This document shows positions 27,121 through 36,029 of a DNA stretch of 64,000 nt, in pieces (position 1 is the first letter of the stretch; each line of letters begins with the position of its first letter). This DNA comes from Burkholderiales bacterium (lineage in GTDB: Bacteria > Pseudomonadota > Gammaproteobacteria > Burkholderiales > Burkholderiaceae_D), in assembly GCA_947451925.1 (NCBI GenBank), contig CANGAW010000007.1:1-64000 (forward strand). Reading direction: 5' to 3'. The notes beneath the pieces are model-generated. The model was not told the origin of the DNA and ran no database searches. It worked only from the letters and a program-made list of their open reading frames with translations. The position numbers and the translations under genes are program-made.

Positions 27121-27150
27121 GCCACCGGGGGCAACCTCCGTGGCTTTTTT
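27121..27150 (+). terminator. Terminator hairpin with GCAA tetraloop between clpX and lon
   Basis: GCCACCGGGG (27121-27130) folds on CCTCCGTGGC (27135-27144) with one mismatch and one G-U pair, closed by a GCAA (GNRA) tetraloop, followed by six T residues. It is probably the end of the clpX transcript or of a small RNA. Confidence 0.65.
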
Positions 27151-27239
27151 CTCGCCCTGATCGTCAAGAAAAAGCATGATGAATGACTCTTTTCTTGCTG
27201 TGTGGGCTTGCCGTTTGATAAAACGTGCCAATATGACGG

Positions 27240-27288
27240 TCAGAGCAACAGATTGTCAGACAAAATTTTTCAATAATGTCTGCTCTGA
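27240..27288 (+). promoter_or_regulatory. Inverted repeat upstream of lon
   Basis: TCAGAGCA (27240-27247) and TGCTCTGA (27281-27288) are perfect inverse copies; an inner CAGAC/GTCTG pair (27257-27261, 27278-27282) can extend or compete with the stem. The structure lies 72 bp before the lon ATG, so it could be a leader hairpin or an operator. Confidence 0.4.
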
Positions 27289-27359
27289 TCGCCGCTTGAG
27301 TTGTATGAATACGCAGATTAAATCAGCGTCCCTTTAATGGTTTTCTGATAAGGCTCGCC

Positions 27360-29774
27360 ATGACGACGACACCACAATTTCCTGATTCAACCCAATTGCC
27401 GCTGTTGCCTTTGCGCGATGTGGTGGTATTCCCGCATATGGTGATACCGCTTTTTGTCGGCCGTCCCAAATCCATCAAGGCGCTCGAAGCCGCGATGGAG
27501 CAGGGCAAGAGCATCATGCTCGCGGCGCAAAAAGCGGCAGCCAAAGATGAGCCGTCGGCCGATGATATTTATGAAATCGGTTGCATTGCCAATATTTTGC
27601 AAATGCTCAAACTCCCTGACGGTACCGTCAAGGTGCTGGTCGAGGGCGCGCAGCGCGCGCGCATTCACAAGATTACCGAATCCGACACGCATTTCATCGC
27701 AGAACTGTCGCCAGTCGAATCCGAGCCGGGTGATGACTCCGAGGTCGAAGCGATGCGTCGCGCGATCGTTCAGCAGTTTGATCAGTACGTCAAACTGAAT
27801 AAAAAAATTCCACCTGAAATCCTGACTTCACTGGCAGGCATTGATGACGCCGGTCGTCTGGCTGACACCATTGCTGCGCACTTGCCTTTGAAGCTGGAGC
27901 AAAAGCAGGTGATTCTGGAGATCTTCAATGTCGCCAAGCGCCATGAACATTTGCTCGGCCAGCTCGAAGGTGAACTCGACATTCTGCAGGTAGAAAAACG
28001 CATCCGTGGTCGCGTCAAGCGCCAGATGGAAAAGTCGCAGCGCGAGTACTATCTGAACGAGCAGGTCAAGGCGATCCAGAAAGAACTGGGCGAAGGCGAA
28101 GAGGGCGCCGATCTCGAGGAACTCGACAAGAAGATCATTGCGGCCAAAATGCCGAAAGAGGCACGCGAAAAAGCCCAGAGCGAACTCAAAAAGCTCAAGC
28201 TGATGTCGCCGATGTCAGCCGAAGCAACCGTGGTGCGCAACTACATTGATGTGCTAGTCGGTTTGCCCTGGAAGAAAAAATCCAAGGTCAATAATGATCT
28301 GGTGCATGCTGAAAAAGTGCTGGAAGACGACCATCATGGTCTCGACAAGATCAAGGAACGCATCCTGGAATATCTCGCCGTGCAACAACGGGTAGAGAAG
28401 GTCAAAGCGCCGATTTTGTGCTTCGTCGGTCCTCCGGGCGTGGGTAAAACTTCGCTGGGTCAATCGATTGCGCGGGCAACCAATCGCAAATTCGTTCGTA
28501 TGGCCTTGGGTGGCGTGCGGGACGAAGCGGAGATTCGTGGCCATCGCCGTACCTACATCGGCTCGATGCCGGGCAAAATTTTGCAAAGCCTGTCCAAGAC
28601 CGGCGTGCGCAATCCGCTGTTCCTGCTCGATGAAATCGACAAGCTCGGTCAGGACTTCCGTGGCGACCCTGCGTCGGCTTTGCTTGAGGTGCTGGATCCG
28701 GAGCAGAACCATACGTTTGCCGACCATTACGTCGAGGTCGATTTCGATCTGTCGGATGTGATGTTCGTCGCAACAGCGAACTCCTACAATATCCCTGCGG
28801 CGCTGCTAGACCGTATGGAAGTCATTCGTCTCTCCGGTTATACCGAAGATGAAAAGACCAATATTGCGCAGCGCTATTTGCTGCCCAAGCAGATCAAGAA
28901 CAATGGTTTGAAGGATGCCGAAATCAGCGTTGCCGAGTCCGCTCTGCGCGACATCATTCGCTATTACACGCGTGAAGCCGGTGTGCGTTCACTTGAACGC
29001 GAGATTTCAAAAATCTGCCGTAAAGTGGTCAAGATGCTGCTGCTCAAAAAGCAGGAGCAAAAGGTCGCTGTCACTGCGAAAAACCTGGGCAAATTCCTGG
29101 GCGTGCGTCGTTATGACTTTGGTGTCGCCGAAAAGGAAAATCAGGTTGGTCAGGTGATCGGTCTGGCTTGGACCGAAGTCGGTGGCGAATTGCTCACCAT
29201 CGAATCGATGACCATGCCTGGCAAAGGCAATGTGATTCGTACCGGTACCCTGGGTGATGTGATGAAAGAATCCATCGAGGCGGCACGCACGGTTGTGCGT
29301 AGTCGTGCCAAGGCACTAGGCATTAAAAATGACGTGTTCGAAAAGAACGATATTCATATCCACGTACCGGAAGGGGCAACCCCGAAGGATGGTCCTTCTG
29401 CCGGTATCGGCATGACGACGGCGCTGGTGTCGGCGTTTACCGGTATTCCAGTGCGGGCTGATGTGGCCATGACGGGTGAAATTACCTTGCGCGGCGAAGT
29501 CTTGCCTATCGGTGGTTTGAAAGAAAAGTTATTGGCTGCACACCGTGGCGGCATCAAGACGGTTCTGATTCCAGAGCAAAACGTGAAGGACTTAGCCGAG
29601 ATTCCGGACAACGTCAAAAATCGTCTGGAGATCGTGCCGGTTCGCTGGATTGATAAAGTGCTCGACATTGCATTGGAGCGCAAGCCTGTGCCTTTGACGG
29701 ATGAAGAAGCAGCGCCAGCGCCTGTAGCCGCGACAGCCGATGCCAAGACCGATACGGTAGTGGTGAAACATTAA
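27360..29774 (+). CDS. lon: ATP-dependent protease La (Lon)
   Basis: Cytoplasmic AAA+ serine-lysine protease degrading misfolded and regulatory proteins. It has 804 residues. The N-terminal LON domain begins [20 protein letters not shown]; the helical linker is followed by Walker [16 protein letters not shown] near residue 360, Walker [13 protein letters not shown], and the protease domain with catalytic Ser in [15 protein letters not shown] and Lys in [12 protein letters not shown]. The C-terminal tail is rich in Ala and acidic residues. A strong terminator follows. In many proteobacteria hupB and ppiD come next; here a glycan cluster lies between. Confidence 0.97.
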   Translation: MTTTPQFPDSTQLPLLPLRDVVVFPHMVIPLFVGRPKSIKALEAAMEQGKSIMLAAQKAAAKDEPSADDIYEIGCIANILQMLKLPDGTVKVLVEGAQRARIHKITESDTHFIAELSPVESEPGDDSEVEAMRRAIVQQFDQYVKLNKKIPPEILTSLAGIDDAGRLADTIAAHLPLKLEQKQVILEIFNVAKRHEHLLGQLEGELDILQVEKRIRGRVKRQMEKSQREYYLNEQVKAIQKELGEGEEGADLEELDKKIIAAKMPKEAREKAQSELKKLKLMSPMSAEATVVRNYIDVLVGLPWKKKSKVNNDLVHAEKVLEDDHHGLDKIKERILEYLAVQQRVEKVKAPILCFVGPPGVGKTSLGQSIARATNRKFVRMALGGVRDEAEIRGHRRTYIGSMPGKILQSLSKTGVRNPLFLLDEIDKLGQDFRGDPASALLEVLDPEQNHTFADHYVEVDFDLSDVMFVATANSYNIPAALLDRMEVIRLSGYTEDEKTNIAQRYLLPKQIKNNGLKDAEISVAESALRDIIRYYTREAGVRSLEREISKICRKVVKMLLLKKQEQKVAVTAKNLGKFLGVRRYDFGVAEKENQVGQVIGLAWTEVGGELLTIESMTMPGKGNVIRTGTLGDVMKESIEAARTVVRSRAKALGIKNDVFEKNDIHIHVPEGATPKDGPSAGIGMTTALVSAFTGIPVRADVAMTGEITLRGEVLPIGGLKEKLLAAHRGGIKTVLIPEQNVKDLAEIPDNVKNRLEIVPVRWIDKVLDIALERKPVPLTDEEAAPAPVAATADAKTDTVVVKH

Positions 29775-29786
29775 ATCTGGGAAGTT

Positions 29787-29818
29787 AAAAAAGGCGCTCT
29801 TCCGAGCGCTTTTTTTTC
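29787..29818 (+). terminator. Rho-independent terminator after lon
   Basis: AAAAGGCGCTC, loop TTCC, GAGCGC followed by eight T residues. It is a perfect stem with flanking A and T runs and marks the end of the quality-control block and the left border of the AT-rich glycan cluster. Confidence 0.9.
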
Positions 29819-29991
29819 AACATTTTTTAATGTCTTAGCAATGTTTGTTCGGCTTTGGCGAGACATGTCCTCATGTCAAACCAAGAAATAGCTTCTGGAC
29901 AAGACGTAACAAAACAACCATGCCATCATACTAAGCTCATACAATTGCGATTGATCAAAAAAAATAACAGTTATCAGAAAGCGGTAGTGTG
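29819..29991. other. Presumed promoter region of glycan cluster
   Basis: AT-rich gap without a gene. It holds a short palindrome, GACATG-TCCT-CATGTC (29862-29877), which could be a protein site. I cannot identify a convincing -35/-10 pair. Confidence 0.3.
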
Positions 29992-30780
29992 ATGCGGGCT
30001 AAAATCTGTTTGCTTTTTTCTGAACTCAGTTGCAGCCGCAATGTGCTATTTCAACTTATTTCCCAGCAATTGATTCTGCGCTACCGTCGCACAGCGCTAG
30101 GTTACTTGTGGACCCTTATTAATCCCTTGCTCATGATGTCTGTCATGGCTTTAGTATTTTCTTCCTTGTTTAAAGCAGATTTAAGGTCGTTTACTGTATT
30201 TCTGTTTGCTGGAATGATTCCCTGGAATTTTTTTAATGCTGTCGTGACGCAGTCCGGAACTGCTTTTATCAATAACGAAGGGTTGATCAAAAAAATCTAC
30301 CTGCCTAAAGTTATTTTTCCCTTGAGCGTTGCGCTCGCGCTGCTCATAGACAGTGTTCTTTCATTTTTGGTTTTGTTTGCCGTTATCCTGATGTTGGGTG
30401 GGGCACTCTCTTGGGCGACATTATTTTTGCCGATTGCCTTTTTGTTGTCGTTCTTTTTTGCTTTTGGAATAGGACTCATGGTGTCGGTTGCGACGGTATT
30501 TTTTCGCGATCTGCAGCAGGTAATCTTCATTCTCATGCAAGGCCTGTTTTTTTTAACCCCTATTCTTTATCAACATGATGCAGTGACAGGAAAGGTGGCC
30601 TGGTTGGTCGCCATGAATCCGGTTGTGCCATTCATTGAACTTTTCCGGACCTCTCTCACACAAGCAAGCTTGCCGGCACAGGCGGTGATTCTGCAAGCGC
30701 TTGTTCTTTCCATTGTTTCACTGGCCGGCGGCTTATGCCTATTTTTACGAGCCGAGAAAAAAATTGTGTTCAGACTGTAA
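29992..30780 (+). CDS. wzm: ABC-2 type polysaccharide exporter permease (Wzm/TagG-like)
   Basis: Membrane component of an ABC exporter for undecaprenyl-linked glycan (O-antigen- or capsule-type). It has 262 residues from the ATG at 29992 (a GTG directly before is possible). An N-terminal cytoplasmic helix with the family signature LRYRRTALGYLWTLINPLLM precedes six predicted membrane helices. LIKKIYLPKVIFPLSVAL and the C-terminal PVVPFIELFRTSL are typical. The ATPase partner follows after 5 bp. The gene symbol is by family similarity; kpsM- or tagG-type naming is possible. Confidence 0.85.
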   Translation: MRAKICLLFSELSCSRNVLFQLISQQLILRYRRTALGYLWTLINPLLMMSVMALVFSSLFKADLRSFTVFLFAGMIPWNFFNAVVTQSGTAFINNEGLIKKIYLPKVIFPLSVALALLIDSVLSFLVLFAVILMLGGALSWATLFLPIAFLLSFFFAFGIGLMVSVATVFFRDLQQVIFILMQGLFFLTPILYQHDAVTGKVAWLVAMNPVVPFIELFRTSLTQASLPAQAVILQALVLSIVSLAGGLCLFLRAEKKIVFRL

Positions 30781-30785
30781 AAAAC

Positions 30786-31550
30786 ATGTCCAGTATTTCA
30801 ATTCAAAATATCTCAATTAAATTTCGCATCTATCACGATCGCTCACCTTCATTGAAAGATCAATTCGCGAATATGTTCAAGCGAAGCAGGCAGGCAAGTT
30901 ATTCTGATTTTTGGGCAATCAAAGACGTATCAATTGAAATCAAGGCCGGAGACCGGATCGGCATTCTTGGTCACAATGGCGCCGGCAAAAGTACCTTGTT
31001 GAAAACGCTGTGCCGTGTTTACGAGCCTTCGGCAGGAAGCATTTTTGTTACTGGCCGCATAGCACCGCTGCTGGAAATTGGCGCAGGCTTTCATTCTGAA
31101 TTTACAGGACGGGAAAATATCTATCTCAACGGTTCGATTCTTGGGTATAGCAAACAGCAATTGAAGAAAATAGAACCCGAAGTCATTGCCTTTGCTGAGC
31201 TCGAACAGTTTATCGATACACCTGTGAAATACTACTCCACGGGTATGTATATGCGGCTGGCTTTTTCACTGGCAACTGCTGTGCATCCTGACATTCTGGT
31301 GCTGGATGAAATTTTTGCCGGCGGTGATGCCTCATTTCTGCTGAAAGCGAAGGCACGAATGAGTGACATGATTGACAACGCCAATATCGTGATCATGGTG
31401 TCCCATGATCATCAACTGATCACATCGCTTTGTAATCGCGTGATCTGGCTGGATCACGGGAAATTGATCGCCGATGGCGAACCGAACGAAATCGTCGAAC
31501 GTTACTTAGTCGGTAGAAAAAATACAACGCTTCTCGCTGAACTGAACTGA
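30786..31550 (+). CDS. wzt: Polysaccharide ABC exporter ATPase (Wzt/TagH-like, short form)
   Basis: Nucleotide-binding subunit partnering the upstream permease. It has 254 residues from the ATG at 30786. Walker A is GHNGAGKSTLLKTL, the signature region YSTGMYMRLAFSLAT (the variant usual in this subfamily), Walker B ILVLDEIFAGGD and H-loop MVSHDHQL. It ends soon after the ATPase core, so the C-terminal carbohydrate-binding domain found in long Wzt proteins (about 430 residues) is absent. Export is therefore unlikely to depend on recognition of a terminal cap by this subunit. Confidence 0.87.
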   Translation: MSSISIQNISIKFRIYHDRSPSLKDQFANMFKRSRQASYSDFWAIKDVSIEIKAGDRIGILGHNGAGKSTLLKTLCRVYEPSAGSIFVTGRIAPLLEIGAGFHSEFTGRENIYLNGSILGYSKQQLKKIEPEVIAFAELEQFIDTPVKYYSTGMYMRLAFSLATAVHPDILVLDEIFAGGDASFLLKAKARMSDMIDNANIVIMVSHDHQLITSLCNRVIWLDHGKLIADGEPNEIVERYLVGRKNTTLLAELN

Positions 31551-31645
31551 AAAAAATAATTGCTTGCTGCTTGCAGCATGGCGAGTTAACAGGATATGCA
31601 AGATATCTTCAAACTGCGCTGATCTTAATCAGACAGCACTCCACT

Positions 31646-32590
31646 ATGCAAAAAAAACCGTCGCTAACTTCGCCCAAGGTAGCGATTTGCCTTTGCACTT
31701 ACAACGGTCAGAACTATCTGAACGAACAACTGCAATCCATTGCAATTCAATCCTATGCGAACTGGGAAGTGTGGGCCTCTGATGATGGTTCGGTTGACAG
31801 TACTGTTGAAATTCTTCAAGCGTGCAAACAGCAATGGAGCGAAGCGAGGCTATGCATCACATCCGGACCTCGCCAAGGATTTGCCACTAATTTTTTAGCC
31901 TTAGTTTGCAACCCCGATATCAATACTGAATATTATGCCTATGCTGACCAGGATGATATTTGGGAAGTCGACAAGCTGCAGCGTGCCATCGATTATTTAT
32001 GCACTGTCGACCCGGATACACCAGCCCTCTATTGCAGTCGTACACGCCTGATAGACGCCAAAAATAATGAGATCGGTTTTTCCCCCTGCTTTCAAAAACC
32101 GCCATGTTTTGCCAACGCATTAATGCAAAACATGGGAGGTGGTAACACCATGGTATTTAACAAAGCAGCCCGCTCATTGTTGTGTGAAGCCGGTGCCAAT
32201 ATTGATGTGGTGACCCATGACTGGTGGGGCTACATCGCAATTAGCGGCTGTGGCGGAAAAGTATTTTATGACCACTATCCATCCTTGCGCTACCGCCAAC
32301 ACGCCAACAACGCTGTTGGTATGAACGCAAATTGGAGTGCACGCTTTGTCCGGATACGTCTGGCGTGGCAAGGCCAATTCAGAACATGGAATGATAAAAA
32401 TATTGACGCCCTACATCGTTTACGAGAGCGATTGACGCCTGAGAATCGCGCGATTCTTGATCAATTCTCCACCTCAAGAAAGCGCTGGTTATTACCGCGT
32501 TTAATTGGATTTAAACGAGCAGGTCTGTATCGCCAAACCTTCTTGGGCAATCTAGGTTTAATTTTTTTTATATTGTTAAATAAAATTTAA
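31646..32590 (+). CDS. Family 2 glycosyltransferase, rhamnosyltransferase-like
   Basis: Cytoplasmic GT-A glycosyltransferase, 314 residues from the ATG at 31646. The frame is open further upstream with a TTG at 31571, but family N-termini begin close to VAICLCTYNGQNYLNEQLQS, so the ATG is preferred though its ribosome site is weak. Nucleotide-sugar motifs are WASDDGSVDST near residue 40 and YADQDDIWEVDKL near residue 97, the DQDD pattern common in dTDP-rhamnosyltransferases. The C-terminal part has HDWWGYIAISGCGGKVFYD and LRYRQHANNAVG, also usual in that group. Donor and acceptor are inferred only. It lies between the exporter pair and a methyltransferase-glycosyltransferase fusion. Confidence 0.82.
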   Translation: MQKKPSLTSPKVAICLCTYNGQNYLNEQLQSIAIQSYANWEVWASDDGSVDSTVEILQACKQQWSEARLCITSGPRQGFATNFLALVCNPDINTEYYAYADQDDIWEVDKLQRAIDYLCTVDPDTPALYCSRTRLIDAKNNEIGFSPCFQKPPCFANALMQNMGGGNTMVFNKAARSLLCEAGANIDVVTHDWWGYIAISGCGGKVFYDHYPSLRYRQHANNAVGMNANWSARFVRIRLAWQGQFRTWNDKNIDALHRLRERLTPENRAILDQFSTSRKRWLLPRLIGFKRAGLYRQTFLGNLGLIFFILLNKI

Positions 32591-32592
32591 AT

Positions 32593-34494
32593 ATGAAATA
32601 TCAAGCAAAAATTGTTCTTGAAAACAAAAATAACTCACACACCTTGGCATTTGACCAAATTCAAAAAATTTCAAGTGGTCGCAAACTGATTATTTTGGAA
32701 GTTGGCTGTTCGTCTGGATATTTTGGTAATGCATTGATGGAGCAGGGTCATGAAGTATGGGGGGTTGAGCCTGACGCGATTGCAGCCGAAGAAGCCAGAA
32801 AAAAACTTAGCTTCGTCCATACGGGTTTCATTGAAGATTTTTTTACTCGGAACGAAAATGCCCGATTTGATGTCATCGTGTTTGGCGACGTTCTTGAACA
32901 TTTGGTCGATCCGGTACTAGTATTACAGTGCTGTAAAAAATTTTTCAATTTGGGTGGTTGTATCGTTGCCTCCGTGCCGAATGTGGCCCACATTGCAATT
33001 CGTGCGATGCTATTAGAAGGGCGTTGGGATTATTCAGATTTAGGTATATTGGATCGTACGCATTTGAAGTTTTATACGCGGTCAAGTTTGGCCGCGTTGT
33101 TTGCGGATGCAGGCTATGCGCTGACTAGTATTGATCCGGTTCGAATTTCTGTTGAACAGGTTGATGAGATTTGCAATCTCAACTTAACAAAAAAAAGTAT
33201 TGCTGCAGCAGTAGATTTTTCAAAAGATACCTGTGGCTATGATTTTCAATATGTTATTACAGCAAAGCCTCGAATGGAAGGTATCGACAGTGAGACTGAA
33301 CATGCGGCATTGAACGGGGAAGGATTGCGGGTTGTATGTATGGTGCATTCAACGGATTCTTCTATAGTCGATATCCGGTTAAGAAATCCATTGAATCTAT
33401 GGGCTAATTGCAATGGCGGTGGTTGCAGAATTCTCAGTATCTTCGAGCATACTATTTCTGATCTTGAATGGGGCGATGCCTTCGTTTTTCAGAGAGACTG
33501 CAACGACTATGCTGCCTCCATTATCCGACAATTAAAATTGGCCGGAAAAAAAGTGGTATTTGAACTGGATGATTTGCTACTGAATTTGCCGCCATTTTTG
33601 CCCCATCATCAGGTAACAATAAATCAAAACAAAAAATTCATTGTTGAGGCATTAAAAACAGCCGATGCCGTTTCTGTATCAACGACTGAATTGGCTAAAC
33701 AGATTACGAGCCTTAACAAACAATTGTTTGTTACGCCTAATTATTCAGAATCAATTTCGCGCCACGCACAACAATTTACTACTACGCCCGATCAAATAAA
33801 ATTAATCGTCGCCTCCTCAGACCAGGTATTGATTGATTTTATCCTTCAGCCTTTAAAGATGATTCAAGATGAATTCTCTGTTGTGGTGATAGGGATCGGG
33901 CCACCATCTAAAATCCTGATTGAATCAGGAATCAAAACAAGACGTTTTGAAACAATGTCACATAAAGAATTCAAAAATTTATTGGCTTCATTTGACAACG
34001 CGATTGGCATTATTCCATTAGATGATTCGCTTTTTAGTTCTTGTAAAAGTGCCGTAAAATATTTTGATTATTCAATGGCGGGAATTCCTTCGATTTGTTC
34101 CAATGTCTTGCCATACAAAGTGCATATCTCAAATGAAAAGAGCGGAATTCTCGTTGAAAACGAGACTGAAGATTGGTATCTGGCCATCAAAAAACTCGTA
34201 CTGAATGCGGCAATGAGGGAAGATATTGCCCGCAATGCTAGGCAATCTGTTGAGCAAAATTGCAATCTGGCTACCAGTGCAAATGCATGGAAAACATTAA
34301 TTGATAGCCTTAATATTGATATCAATAAGCGGTATTCATCAAAAATAAATCTTCCATCAAACCGAGGGCAGTTTTTCAAAATATTAAAATGGTCGGCTTT
34401 GCATTTGTTTCGACATGGATCATATGCAAAGGCCTATTCAACCATTAAAAGACACGGTCTAGTCGGTTTGTTCCGACGCGTTAAACGTGCCTAG
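32593..34494 (+). CDS. Fused SAM methyltransferase - glycosyltransferase
   Basis: 633-residue protein with two enzymes in one chain. Residues 1-225 are a class I SAM methyltransferase: motif I LEVGCSSGYFG (35-45), the acidic GVEPD (57-61), and FDVIVFGDVLEHLVDP (about 92-107). Residues about 235-600 look like a GT-B glycosyltransferase: the N-lobe carries VVFELDDLLLNLP, the C-lobe SCKSAVKYFDYSMAGIPSIC and GILVENETEDWYLAI, typical of family 4-like enzymes. It starts 2 bp after the previous stop. Base composition is clearly more AT-rich than that of the flanking housekeeping genes, a sign of transfer. It probably adds and methylates a sugar of the exported glycan; order and substrate unknown. 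Confidence 0.8.
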   Translation: MKYQAKIVLENKNNSHTLAFDQIQKISSGRKLIILEVGCSSGYFGNALMEQGHEVWGVEPDAIAAEEARKKLSFVHTGFIEDFFTRNENARFDVIVFGDVLEHLVDPVLVLQCCKKFFNLGGCIVASVPNVAHIAIRAMLLEGRWDYSDLGILDRTHLKFYTRSSLAALFADAGYALTSIDPVRISVEQVDEICNLNLTKKSIAAAVDFSKDTCGYDFQYVITAKPRMEGIDSETEHAALNGEGLRVVCMVHSTDSSIVDIRLRNPLNLWANCNGGGCRILSIFEHTISDLEWGDAFVFQRDCNDYAASIIRQLKLAGKKVVFELDDLLLNLPPFLPHHQVTINQNKKFIVEALKTADAVSVSTTELAKQITSLNKQLFVTPNYSESISRHAQQFTTTPDQIKLIVASSDQVLIDFILQPLKMIQDEFSVVVIGIGPPSKILIESGIKTRRFETMSHKEFKNLLASFDNAIGIIPLDDSLFSSCKSAVKYFDYSMAGIPSICSNVLPYKVHISNEKSGILVENETEDWYLAIKKLVLNAAMREDIARNARQSVEQNCNLATSANAWKTLIDSLNIDINKRYSSKINLPSNRGQFFKILKWSALHLFRHGSYAKAYSTIKRHGLVGLFRRVKRA

Positions 34495-34523
34495 CTTGAA
34501 AATTCTGATAGGGAGTTAAGACC

Positions 34524-35135
34524 GTGCACCAAAGTTCAATGGATAAAATGAGAGCCTTTCGTGATCAGTATCTATCGAAGAAAAGTGGCCAACCACTCAA
34601 GATAATTGATCTCGGTAGTCAGGATGTCAACGGCAGCTATCGCTCGTTATTTGCTGATACGAATTGGCATTATGTTGGCGTAGATATGGAAGCAGGACAA
34701 AACGTTGATGTCGTACTAAGCATGCCATATGCGTGGAAAGAAGTAGGCAGCAATTCAGCAGACGTTGTTATTTCTGGCCAGGCCTTCGAGCACATTCAAT
34801 TTATTTGGATAACGATGCTGGAGATTGCCCGCGTTCTAAAGCCCGAAGGAATTTGCTGTATTCTTGCGCCCTCTTCAGGACCGGAGCATCGATTTCCCAG
34901 AGATTGCTGGCGCTTTTACCCTGACGGTATGTACGCACTTGCACAATTCGCACAGCTCGACGTGATTTCCGCGAGTACACAATGGGAAAATAAAGACTAT
35001 CAGGATGGCAGCGATGACTGGCATGATTCGATGCTGGTTTGTCGTAAGCCCGATCTTGGGCCATGGCGAAACGCAAAATCGAGTTTGAAACGCTTGCTTC
35101 AGCATCAATCAAATATTTTAGGCCTGCGATCTTGA
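34524..35135 (+). CDS. SAM-dependent methyltransferase of the glycan cluster
   Basis: 203-residue class I methyltransferase. It starts at a GTG with GGGAG 8 nt upstream. Motif I is IIDLGSQDVNGSY (about 27-39), followed by an acidic VGVDMEAGQNVDVV, and the methyltransferase_11-type block SADVVISGQAFEHI and EIARVLKPEGICCI. PSSGPEHRFPRDCWRFYPDG resembles proteins that act on sugars or nucleotide sugars in surface-glycan loci. It is the last gene of the AT-rich cluster and is probably cotranscribed with the preceding gene (29 bp apart). Confidence 0.75.
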   Translation: MHQSSMDKMRAFRDQYLSKKSGQPLKIIDLGSQDVNGSYRSLFADTNWHYVGVDMEAGQNVDVVLSMPYAWKEVGSNSADVVISGQAFEHIQFIWITMLEIARVLKPEGICCILAPSSGPEHRFPRDCWRFYPDGMYALAQFAQLDVISASTQWENKDYQDGSDDWHDSMLVCRKPDLGPWRNAKSSLKRLLQHQSNILGLRS

Positions 35136-35257
35136 AATTTTTTTGCGATTAATTGAAGTTGGTTGATTAGTAAGACTTGTCAAAAAATACCGAAGTAAGC
35201 AGCTTGCAGATAAATTTAAGAATAATTCACTGTAAATCCGTCTATCAAGTAATTTTC

Positions 35258-35286
35258 TTGACACCTATCTTTGTCGCTTGTCTAAT
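35258..35286 (+). promoter_or_regulatory. Sigma-70 promoter of hupB
   Basis: Perfect -35 TTGACA (35258-35263), exactly 17 nt spacer, -10 TCTAAT (35281-35286). It lies about 90 bp before the hupB start codon. It fits a strong constitutive promoter for an abundant nucleoid protein. The 242-bp gap 35136-35377 holds no other gene; a frame open across it is only a chance extension of hupB. Confidence 0.75.
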
Positions 35287-35377
35287 GGAGCCTGCAGAAT
35301 TTTTGCTACAAATTGCCGGTAGTTTTTTTAATATAAACGACTGGTTTGAATTTAATTTCATTCCGAAGGGGACGCTA

Positions 35378-35650
35378 GTGAACAAAACCGAATTGATTGA
35401 TGAGATCGCCAAAGCTGCTGATATCTCGAAAGCCTCTGCAGCGCGTGCATTGGACGCGGTGATTGAATCGGTTACATCTGTACTGAAACAAGATGGCTCG
35501 GTGACACTGGCTGGATTTGGTACCTTTGCAGTTGGCGCACGCGCCGCACGGGTGGGTCGCAATCCACGCACCGGCGAAGAAATTCAGATCGCTGCTGCCA
35601 AGGTTCCTAAATTTAAGCCTGGCAAAGCACTGAAAGATGCAGTAAACTAG
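35378..35650 (+). CDS. hupB: DNA-binding protein HU-beta
   Basis: Small histone-like protein, 90 residues, that bends and compacts DNA as a dimer. The start is GTG at 35378 (read [20 protein letters not shown]), with AAGGGG upstream. The sequence ends [15 protein letters not shown], the canonical HU C-terminus, and includes the arm [19 protein letters not shown] with the intercalating proline. An upstream in-frame extension is non-coding. Two tRNA genes and then ppiD follow, matching the lon-hupB-ppiD order apart from the inserted cluster. Confidence 0.96.
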   Translation: MNKTELIDEIAKAADISKASAARALDAVIESVTSVLKQDGSVTLAGFGTFAVGARAARVGRNPRTGEEIQIAAAKVPKFKPGKALKDAVN

Positions 35651-35721
35651 CAGGCTGCTTGGCGTTGTGACAAACGTCAGGCATAACTGACTAAGCGGGA
35701 ACGATCTGCGGATTATTCAAA

Positions 35722-35797
35722 GGGTGCTTAGCTCAGTTGGTAGAGCGGCGCCCTTACAAGGCGTAGGTCGGCGGTTCGACCCCGTCAGCACCCACCA
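35722..35797 (+). tRNA. tRNA-Val (anticodon UAC)
   Basis: 76 nt with encoded CCA. Acceptor GGGTGCT pairs with AGCACCC, the D-loop is AGCTCAGTTGGTAGAGC, the anticodon loop CTTACAA gives UAC, and the T-loop is GGTTCGACCCC. Confidence 0.97.
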
Positions 35798-35836
35798 ACG
35801 AGTCAGTTGAAATGCAAGGCAGTAAATGCAGTACAA

Positions 35837-35913
35837 GGAGTGGTAGTTCAGCTGGTTAGAATACCGGCCTGTCACGCCGGGGGTCGCGGGTTCGAGTCCC
35901 GTCCACTCCGCCA
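35837..35913 (+). tRNA. tRNA-Asp (anticodon GUC)
   Basis: 77 nt with encoded CCA. Acceptor GGAGTGG pairs with CCACTCC, the anticodon loop CTGTCAC gives GUC, and the T-loop is GGTTCGAGTCC. It lies 39 bp after tRNA-Val, so the two are probably cotranscribed. Confidence 0.97.
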
Positions 35914-35920
35914 AAATTTA

Positions 35921-35946
35921 AAAGGCGAACTTTGTTCGCCTTTTTT
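35921..35946 (+). terminator. Terminator of the tRNA-Val/tRNA-Asp transcript
   Basis: AAAGGCGAAC, loop TTT, GTTCGCCTTTTTT: a perfect stem followed by a T-run, directly behind tRNA-Asp. Confidence 0.85.
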
Positions 35947-36029
35947 CATATCCGGCATGAATTGAATCATGCTTAAAATAATAGGTTCGGAAAACATCCG
36001 GATCTGAGACATTTTTCGAGTGGCAGACC

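Larger units (their letters stand above)
26997..27359. other. clpX-lon intergenic region (363 bp), no protein gene
   Basis: I see no coding sequence. The gap holds two structures described separately: a GNRA-loop hairpin with T-run (27121-27150) and an inverted repeat upstream of lon (27240-27288). A stretch TACAATCGGATCAATACAG just before the first hairpin contains a -10-like TACAAT, so a short independent transcript ending at the hairpin is conceivable. No heat-shock promoter matching the sigma-32 consensus is obvious. Confidence 0.5.

Noticed and set aside
27034..27231. Reverse-strand 65-residue ORF between clpX and lon
   Set aside because: Runs through the terminator hairpin; no ribosome site or family resemblance.
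35177..35377. N-terminal extension of hupB in the same frame
   Set aside because: Contains the sigma-70 promoter of hupB; HU proteins begin at the GTG at 35378. The open frame is chance.
35722..35913. tRNA genes as attachment site of the glycan island
   Set aside because: They lie downstream of hupB, not at the cluster edge, and there is no integrase or direct repeat of a tRNA 3' end.
35717..35914. Reverse-strand ORF over tRNA-Val and tRNA-Asp
   Set aside because: Antisense of two tRNA genes; the WTGLEPATPG-type sequence is a common annotation artefact.
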